From assembly GCA_017893485.1 (NCBI GenBank), contig CM030362.1, forward strand, positions 183,480,175-183,544,174: 64,000 bases of DNA. Direction: 5' to 3'. Source of the stretch: Hemerocallis citrina (taxonomy: Eukaryota; Streptophyta; Magnoliopsida; Asparagales; Asphodelaceae). Below the pieces are notes generated by a model, which ran no database searches, had not been told where the DNA came from, and was given only the letters and a program-made list of their open reading frames with translations. A program made the position numbers and the translations under genes. Shown here piece by piece: positions 56,692 to 64,000 of this stretch. Position 1 is the stretch's first letter, and each line of letters begins with the position of its first letter.

Positions 56692-58334
56692 TGATGAACT
56701 CAAGAATATTCACATTTAGGAGCAATAATCTTATTGCAAATGTACATCTAAAAGCTCTATATGTGGTATTTTACTCTTCTTTTCTCTTTTTCATAGGAAA
56801 CAACCAAAAGCAACAAAACGAAGCAGATTCCAGACTAATACAGACTGAGAAGATGATATACAGGGAACTGCAGTACAATAGACGACTTGCTCTCCATCAG
56901 TCGACTGAACAGAGAGTTTGTTGGGGCTCGGCACAGTCGACTTACACTCAAGGCAGTCGACTGGTATGCGGCGGAGTGAAAAGATAAGATGCAGCCGTAT
57001 CTAAATCCAAATCTATGCAAACCCAGGCTATATGCGAATAATAACTTCTCTAACAAATCAAAGCTAGAAACAGGGGATTGGCAAGAGCACGTGGTTAGCA
57101 GATAAGGAGGAAAAGAAGAAAAGAGAAAGAAATAAATCGTCGATCAAATAAAGAAGGAAAGGTGAGGACTTTCCTGAAAAAGTGGCAAACCCTAATTCTT
57201 GTGCCGTGTTCTATAAATATCAATCAAGAGGCATTATTTTGGTCTCTCCTCCGAACTCCTCCGCACTCTCTCCTAACCACAAAATCACGAAATCACAAGA
57301 TTTTCTGAATTGTCAAGTCATCAACAAAGAGAAATACTTTATCAGCATAGAAGAAGGAGAAAGGAGATCAAGTACTAAGAAGAGAACGACCAGTCGACCG
57401 TGTGACAGCCAGCCGATCCATCTAGCCGAACTACATCAGTTTATTCCTTCTCTTTCTAATTCTTTTATGTTAATCATGTATTCGAACTTGTTGATCAATA
57501 AAAGTCTTATTATGTGGAACTAATTTCATAGTTGGGTAGATTGAAGCCGTAGTTATGCAATGCTAAGTTTTTCTGAATGTTACTCTTTTACTTATTGATT
57601 AAACCTGATTGAAAGAATAAAAATTTACATGAATCAAACTTGTTTGGAGTTCTAAGGACAGTCGAATGAAGTAACAGCCAGTCGACTGACATACAGAACT
57701 TGAGATTATCAAGTTGTGCAGTGTAGATCTGAATCTGTTATATGAGCATATTAAGACGACCCGTATCTCGTGCTCGTAACTTGTAACACAGGAGTCCTTA
57801 GGGGTTCTTGGTTTAATCAACTTGAGGGATCTAGATCTGATACCAATTTCTAGAACCTTGAGTGTTTGTTCGTTTCCATTGTTCCTATGTTTTCTTTAAG
57901 TGCAACTTAGTAGATACCATGCTAAATACTTAATGAAAGAAACGAATTAGAGTAGATACCATGCCTAATTCTTGGCTTAGGGAAACATTACTTTAAGGAG
58001 TAGATACCATGCCCTTGAAGAGAACAAACATGAGTAATAAGAAGAAGTACAGAAGGTGACTTAGCATTACTGACTATAGGTGGAAATCAAAACCCAACTA
58101 CTTAATAGATACTTGTGATTTAGCACTTCTTGATTTAGTTTTAATCTTTTCATTTTTTTTAGACTTTTAGAACAACTCTTTATGATTCTTATTCTTTTTT
58201 TTATTGATTAGTAAGTTAATTTCTACAATCTCTGTGGGATCGACCCTTGCTCGTCACTACGCTTCTCCAAACGATTCGTACACTTGCGAGGTTTTTAATT
58301 TGTGTCTAGTTTAGATCATCTAGATAGCACAACA
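56692..58334 (+). repeat. 3' LTR of Athila-A
   Basis: 1643 bp, colinear with the 5' LTR. CAGTCGACTG lies at 56898, 56954 and 57679; near-copies at 56934 and 57391. Confidence 0.95.
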
Positions 58335-58560
58335 AAGAGGTGCTAGGAAGATCCTTATAAGAGCCATTTGAATACCCATTCTTTGAAGTGAGTGTAAGGA
58401 GCAACTCTATGGAAGATTTTTGAGCTCCGAACTCGCTTAGAAGAGGCCCACTTTGGAGACGAGCGGAGTGAAGAGCTCGGCTCTAGGAGAGAGCTATTTG
58501 GGAGACGAGTTCGAGGAGCAACTCGGGGAGAGAGTAGTGGGCTCTGAACTCGTTGTCAGA

Positions 58561-59024
58561 GTTTGTTTCAACGGTTGTGAGAGCAATTCCGAATGGCGAA
58601 TCACTTCTAGCTCGCTTTAGAGCGAACCTACGAAGCGGAGTCGAGCCAAGTGTTGGACTCCAAACTCGTCGTTAAAGTTTGTTTCAACGGTTGTGGGAGC
58701 AATTCCGAATGGCGAACCACTTCTAGCTCGCTTTAGAGCGAACCTACGAAGCGAAGTCGAGCCAAGTGTTGGACTCCGAACTCGTCGTTAGAGTTTGTTT
58801 CAACGGTTGTGGGAGCAATTCCGAATGGCGAACCACTTCTCGCTCGCTTTAGAGCGAACCTACGAAGCGGAGTCGAGCCAAGTGTTGGACTCCGAACTCG
58901 TCGTTAGAGTTTGTTTTAATGGTTGTGGGAGCAATTCCGAATGGCGAACCACTTCTAGCTCGCTTTGGAGCGAACCTACGAAGCGGAGTCGAGCCAAGTG
59001 TTGGAGTCCAAACTCGTCATTAGA
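58561..59024. repeat. Tandem repeat, four 116 bp units
   Basis: Units start GTTTGTTTCAACGGTTGTGG at 58561, 58677, 58793 and 58909. Each includes GCAATTCCGAATGGCGAA and GAGCCAAGTGTTGGACTCC. Bases 58340-58560 hold diverged GAGCTCGG/ACGAG-rich sequence, probably decayed units. Bases 59025-59221 show no feature. Confidence 0.93.
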
Positions 59025-59221
59025 GTATAAAGAAGGTAAAAACAGAGAGATACAAGCAATTCACAAGTAAGATATGAAGAAAAATGTTCTTTATTGAAAA
59101 CTAATACTCGGCTGCTTCTAAGTTGCGAGCCGTTATTACATTGGAGAAATAAAAACGCAAAAGTAAAATACAAGTGAAGGGAAAGGAACGGTTCGACATC
59201 TGACGGTACTTGGAGAGGCGT

Positions 59222-60560
59222 TCATGCGCTCTCTTGGTACTTCAAGAGATGGTCGGCATTCCATGTCCTGGGAATCTCTCTGCCTTCAAGGTCTTCTAGA
59301 CGGTAGGCTCCTGGCCGAACTACTTGGATGATCTTGTAGGGTACTTCCCAATTTGGAGCTAGCTTACTCTTCTGACTGGAGTAGGAGATAGCTAACTTTC
59401 TAAGGACTAAGTCCCCTTCTTTGAGGTCGGTAGGACGGACTCTCTTATTATAGGCCAGCTCGATCCTTCTCCGGTAGCTTTGTTGATGAATGGCAGCTCT
59501 TTCACGGAGCTCATCGATCAAGTCCAGATTTGCTCGGAGCTCTCTGGCATTCTGCTCTTCTTCATAAGCAATAAGACGAGGAGAGGGTACACCGACTTCC
59601 AGGGGGATTACAGCCTCGGCCCCGTAGGTGAGGTTGAACGGCGACTCTCCTGTGGGGGTCCGTTTGGCAGTGTGGTAATTCCACAGTACGTTCGGGAGCT
59701 GATCAACCCATAAACCTTTAGCGGACTTATCCAGCCTCTTCTTGATAACAGAGAGGATCTGTCGATTGGCGTTTTCCACTTGGCCGTTTGATTGAGGGAG
59801 GGAGACAGGGGAGAAGCGTTGTTGGATGGCGAGGTCTTCACACAGTGCTCGGAAGGAGGCCCCTGTAAACTGTGTTCCATTGTCGGTTATGAGGACTCGA
59901 GGGATGTCGAACCTGCAGATGACGTTCTTCCAAAAGAACTGGAGTACTTTGTTCTCAGTGATTGCGGCCAAGGGCTCGGCCTCTATCCACTTCAAGAAGT
60001 AGTCGATCGCCACGACTAAAAATTTGAGTTGGCCGGGAGCTGGTGGGAACGATCCTAGTAAATCCATCCCCCACATTGCGAAAGGGATAGGACTTGATAG
60101 GGTGGCGAGCCGAGCTTGTGGGAGGTGACGGATGTTAGTGCTTTTGACAAGAGATGCATTGCCGAACATGTTGCTCGGCGTCTTGTAAGAGGGTAGGCCA
60201 GAAATATCCATAATTCAACACCTTCCGTGCAAGGGACCTGGACCCTGAATGTGCTCCGCCTATGCCTTTGTGAAGCTCTTGCAAGGCGTATGTGGCTTGT
60301 TCGGGGGAGAGGCACCTCAGATAAGGTCTGTCGTCAATTTGTGTGAAGGAGCATTTGTACAAGACCCCCTCTACAATGGTGTACCGCTCCGCTCTGGTTC
60401 TGACTCGGCGAGCTTCCTTAGGGTTTTCGGGGAGGAGCCCATCCCTTAGAAATTCTACCAGGGGTTTCATCCAATTATCTTGAAGTTGGATCGGCAGCGA
60501 CTCCATGGAGTCGGGAGTTTCTTCTTCTATGCTCGGCTTCAGGAGGTCCATGGAGTCCAA
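59222..60560 (-). pseudogene. Tat B integrase (one frameshift)
   Basis: The upstream part (60560-60135) has the linker and HHCC finger (ELHKGIGGAHSG...CISC). A small indel near 60140 moves the frame, and the core reads WGMDLLGSFPPAPG, ITDNGTQFTGASF and NGQVENANRQIL with all three acidic residues, then the C-terminal region GDLVLRKLAISY to ADHLLKYQESA. Unlike copy A there are no nonsense codons in the core, so this copy is less decayed. Confidence 0.9.
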
Positions 60561-60580
60561 ATAGGAGGTCCGTTTGACGC

Positions 60581-61096
60581 TTAACTGACCTTGGGAATGG
60601 TGCTTTCAACTATGAATTCAGCTAAGGCCTGAGCCTTGATCGCGGTCCGAGGCTGGTATGTTATATCATGCTGGCTCAGCTCGATAGACCATTTCATGAG
60701 ACGACAGGAAGTCTCCGGCTTGTGAAGGACTTGCTTCAACGGTTGTTCGGTAAGAACGACCACCGAGTGGGACTGGAAATATGGGTGAAGCTTTCTTGCG
60801 GCCATGACTAAGGCATATGCCATCTTCTCTATCCTTGGGTAGCGGAGCTCAGCATCCCGAAGTACCTTGCTCACGTAATAGATGGGCTTTTGAGTCTTAT
60901 CTTCTTTCCTTACGAGGACAGCACTGAAGGTCTGCTCGGAGCCGGCTAAGTAGAGGTAGAGGGCTTCCCCGGGAATAGGTTTGCTGAGGAGAGGAGGATT
61001 GACTTGGTAAGCCTTTAGCTGGTCGAATGAGTCTTGTTGCTGCTGACCCCACTCGAAGCCTTTTGCCCCCTGAGAGCTTTGAAGAAGGGAAGACAC
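60581..61096 (-). pseudogene. Tat B gypsy-type RNase H
   Basis: The frame begins after a shift near 61075 and reads LAGSEQTFSAVLVRK, YYVSKVLRDAELRYPRIEKM, YALVMAARKLHPYF and MKWSIELSQHDITYQPRTAI. A stop at 60581 is followed by the NGPPIWT sequence that in copy A leads into the second RNase H; here that domain is missing. Confidence 0.88.
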
Positions 61097-61911
61097 TTTT
61101 CCTCCGACTTAGAAAGGAAGCACCCTATGGCAGCAAGGCGACCTGTTAGCTTCTGAACCTCTTTAACATTCTTTAGGGAAGCCATGTCCAATATGGCCTT
61201 GATCTTCTCGGGGTTCGCTTCGATTCCTCTTTGGCTGACCATAAAGCCTAGGAATTTTCCCGACGAGACTCCGAACGCACACTTGTTCGGATTGAGCCTC
61301 ATATCGTGCTTCCTGAGTACATCGAACGCCTCTTGCACATCAGCCACATGATCGGCCCCATGGATGCTCTTCACAAGCATATCGTCAACATATACCTCCA
61401 TATTTCGGCCGATCTGTGCTTGAAAAACCTTGTTGACGAGGCGTTGATAAGTGGCACTTGCATTCTTCAACCCGAAAGGCATTACCCTGTAGCAGTAAAG
61501 GCCCTGATCGGTTACAAAGGAGGTCTTCGGGATATCCAGAGGAAACATACGAATCTGATTGTAGCAGGAGAAAGCATCCATGAAGCTGAGGAGTTCATGG
61601 CCTGAAGTTGCGTCGATCAGGGTGTCGATACTTGGGAGAGGAAATGGATCTTTGGGACATGCTTTATTCAGGTCGGTGAAGTCGATACATATTCTCCAAC
61701 TCCCGTTGGCCTTCTTTACCATCACAACATTTGAGAGCCATTCGGGATAATTGACCTCCTGTATGAACCGAGCCTTGAGGAGCTTGTCCACCTCTTCTTT
61801 TATATCTTGTTGGCGCTCAGCAGCAAATTTGCGCCTTTTCTGTTGAACCGGTCTAGACCCCGGTGCAACACTCAGATGGTGGATGAGAAGCTCTTCGGAA
61901 ATTCCAGGCAT
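61015..61911 (-). pseudogene. Tat B reverse transcriptase
   Basis: [28 protein letters not shown] (Cys for the usual Gly after the catalytic Asp motif), [13 protein letters not shown] and YVDDMLVKS are seen. A one-base indel near 61075 shifts the frame into RNase H, and another near 62005 separates it from the protease frame. Confidence 0.9.
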
Positions 61912-61973
61912 GTCGGCGGCTGACCAGGCAAAGAGGTCGCGGTTCTTTCTAATACATTGAACTATGTCCGAGC

Positions 61974-62993
61974 TTAGGGCTGATGGGAGGGTCTTGCTGA
62001 TAAAGACTTGCGGCTCGAATCTTGCTCAGAGAAGAGCACTTCCTCCAATTCATCCACTGGCTCGGACATTGGTCGGACACCATCTTGGGGGATTTCAAGA
62101 GTTTCAAGGGAGAGGACTGGACCCTCAGTAGAGGTCATGTAGCATTTGCGGACCATTTCCTGACTGCCTCTTACTTCCCCTACTCCTGCTCGGGTGGGGA
62201 ACTTTATCTTGAGGTGATAAGCAGAAGGGACGGCTTCGAGGGTAGCTAGGCCAGGTCGGCCCAGAATCACATTATAAGCAGCGGGGACATCGACGACCAT
62301 GAAGTCCATCGGCTCCGTTCGGGTAGTAGGAGTTTTGCCAGCGGTTACGTCGAGGGTGATCACCCCTTCAATAGTCACTGGCACTCCCATGAACCCATGG
62401 AGTGTGTAGCCTGCGGGCTTAAGTCTGTCCCGGGATAGTTTGAGACCTTTGAAAGCGGCGAGGAAGAGGATGTTAACGGAGCTGCAATTGTCCACCAGGA
62501 TCCTTTCCACTTTAAAGTTCGCCATATGGAGGTTGATGACAAGTGCGTCACAATGAGGAGTTCGGACACCCTCAAGGTCTTCATCTGAGAATGTGACGGG
62601 TACTCCGAGGCCTTTAGGAGGAGGTGTGCCATGAACTGAATTAACTTCTCTTATAAACGCCTTTCGAGAGGAGTTGGAGGAGCCCCCCATCGGGCCCCCA
62701 CGAATGAGGTGCAGGACACGCTCCTCTTTGAATTCGGGTGTCTCATCGCGTTGTTTGGGTCGCTTGTTAGCCCCACGAGGGGGAGGCGGAAGGTCGGTTC
62801 GGTCCTTTCTCACGAATTTGGCCAGTTGCCCCTTCTGGATGAGGGCTTCTATCTCGTTCTTCAGGGCCCGACAATCATTGGTGTCGTGGCCATGGTCCCA
62901 GTGATAGCGGCACCATTTTTCTTTATCTCTCTTCTTGCCCGGGGTGTTCATTTTCGGGACAGGGGGTAACACCCCTTCCTTCTCAACCTCCAT
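61974..62993 (-). pseudogene. Tat B zinc knuckle and protease
   Basis: The CX2HX4HX4C knuckle (CRYHWDHGHDTNDC) is followed by the protease, whose active site reads LVDNCSSVNILF: Cys replaces the Gly of the catalytic triplet, probably destroying activity. [20 protein letters not shown] shows read-through to the RT linker, which copy A has lost to a stop. Confidence 0.87.
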
Positions 62994-63050
62994 GAGAATA
63001 GTGAAAATGTTGGCGTTAAGGGGAGTGAACTTTTCGAACCTAGGGGGAGG

Positions 63051-64000
63051 TCAGCGCTGTCCACTATTGTCCTTCTGGAGCTTCTTGGCTCCCTCTTCTT
63101 CTGTTCCCTTTCTCTTAGACCCGGACGAAGGCCCCTCAAAGTTGGGGCGGTGCTCAACTTCCTTGGCTCGAATATACTTCTCGCTTCGGAGAAGGAGATC
63201 GGAGAAGTTCTGCGGGGGCTCCTTGGCAAGGGAGGAGCGGAGGCTAGAATTAAGGACGTTTGATTGGAACACTGCTGCAGCGACCGACTGGTCGAGGGAA
63301 GCGATAGACCTAGCTTCCGCGGTGAACCTTTTCACATAGTCTCTTAACTTCTCACCCTTCTTCTGGTTGAGGTAGAGTAGCGAAATGCTGGTCTTCTCAG
63401 TTCGGTGGCTACTCACGAAGTGGGTGACGAAGAGGGTCTCGAATTGCTCGAAGGAGAATATTGAGGATGGGGCGAGGCGAGAGCACCATTCCCGGGCCGG
63501 ACCCTTGAGAGTAGCGGGAAAGGTCTTGCACAGCAGAGCATCGAAAGCTTGGTGGATTAGCATGAGGGTCTTAAAGCTTTCGATGTGGTCCACGGGGTCG
63601 GACTCCCTGGAATAGGTATCGAACTGTGGAGGCTTGAAGCCTATTAGAATGGGCGCCTCCATGATGGTACGAGAGAAAGGAGGTCGGCTCGTATGGAGGG
63701 TCCTTCCTCTAAGCTCTTCTTCTCTGTCTAGCTGACCCAAGCACCTCTCCATTTCATGGAGACGACGGTAGATAGTGTCATCCCTTTGACTGTATTCAAA
63801 CGAGCCTCTGGACTCATCTTCATACGAGGGAGAGCGGGAGCTATGACGACAGTAGCCCCGGGAGTGGCGAGGACTAGGAATGTTCTGGGGGTTGCTAGGA
63901 GCTGGGGGAGGAGTCAGGGAACATCGGTGAGGACTTTGGATCGGAGGAGGAGTGGGGACCCTTCGAGCATCATTATTGTTGGGTCGGTGATGGAGGGCTT
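63051..64000 (-). pseudogene. Tat B gag, truncated by the window edge
   Basis: The Pro/Ser/Arg-rich N-terminal part reads in from base 64000 (SPRHSRGYCRHSSRSPSYED). The core (GFKPPQFDTYSRESDPVDHI, AREWCSRLAPSSIFSFEQF, SLDQSVAAAVFQSN) and ENFSDLLLRSEKYIRAKEVE-like region follow. A TGA at about 63051 ends the frame just before the sequence leading to the zinc knuckle. The start codon lies beyond the window. Confidence 0.87.

Larger units (their letters stand above)
48487..58334 (+). mobile_element. Complete Athila retrotransposon A, 9848 bp
   Basis: Two 1643 bp LTRs (48487-50129 and 56692-58334), each TGATGAAC...GCACAACA, flanked by AAGAG on both sides (48482-48486, 58335-58339). tRNA-Asp primer site, gag, protease, RT, RNase H and integrase follow in one strand; there is no env-like frame. 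The LTRs differ at about 26 positions by eye (about 1.6%), so it is the youngest dated insertion here. It is inactive: a frameshift in gag and about five nonsense codons. CAGTCGACTG palindromes are dispersed in LTRs and coding linkers. Confidence 0.96.
41938..64000 (-). mobile_element. Tat-lineage retrotransposon B with antisense gene, containing Athila-A
   Basis: In plus coordinates: 3' LTR (41938-42495), polypurine tract, tandem array, antisense gene module (44570-47980), repeat remnants, inserted Athila-A (48487-58334), second tandem array, integrase, gypsy RNase H, RT, protease, gag, window end. The homologous element A gives the expected order. The flank AGAAC (41933-41937) is the likely left target duplication in Athila-B gag. 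The 5' LTR should lie roughly 3 kb beyond base 64000. It is related to A but not the same subfamily: repeat units are 116 against 111 bp, and the second RNase H is absent. Confidence 0.9.

Overview
This window is plant nuclear DNA made entirely of LTR retrotransposons inserted into one another. I see no host protein gene, no true tRNA or rRNA gene and no CRISPR array. The flowering-plant origin is inferred from element lineages known only or mainly in plants: Tat (Ty3/gypsy with two RNase H domains), Athila, Tekay/Del-type chromoviruses, and an antisense plant gypsy-associated gene (Pfam PF04195 type). I cannot name the species.

Left part. A Tat element on the minus strand (A, 1-7336, its 3' LTR outside the window) sits in a minus-strand LTR of a family called R1 here (TGTAACCCC...GGGGCGTGACA; 7337-9250). 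That LTR sits in a fragment of a plus-strand chromovirus-like LTR (9251-10126). At 10127 a minus-strand element with long LTRs and no visible genes begins (C: 3' LTR 10127-14502, interior 14503-21511, start of the 5' LTR 21512-21763). A solo R1 LTR (16032-20042, target duplication ATAGT) lies in its interior.

Middle part. At 21764 element C is broken by another R1 LTR (21764-23836 plus 27350-27694), which contains a 3.5 kb solo LTR (23837-27344, target duplication GTAAA). This R1 LTR is broken at 27695 by a second chromovirus-like LTR (27695-30990). That in turn is broken at 30991 by a plus-strand Athila element (B). Athila-B's 5' LTR is split by a Tekay-type element with a chromodomain (31674-40643), and its gag is cut at 41938.

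Right part. The insertion at 41938 is a second Tat element on the minus strand (B, 41938 to beyond 64000). From left to right it has a 3' LTR, a tandem array, a spliced gene on the opposite strand with a second coiled-coil coding region, a second tandem array, then integrase, RNase H, RT, protease and gag. A complete Athila element (A, 48487-58334; two 1643 bp LTRs; target duplication AAGAG) is inserted in it. The chain C > R1 > Tekay2 > Athila-B > Tat-B > Athila-A is six insertions deep.

Every coding region is broken. The in-frame stops are mostly explained by C-to-T or G-to-A changes (CAG to TAG, TGG to TAG or TGA), as expected for silenced, methylated elements. The more unusual signals are RNA-structure-like: an array of small hairpins with changing but complementary stems in LTR C, paired AGGA-loop hairpins before two polypurine tracts in Athila-A, a palindrome dispersed through Athila-A, and tRNA-like modules inside long LTRs.
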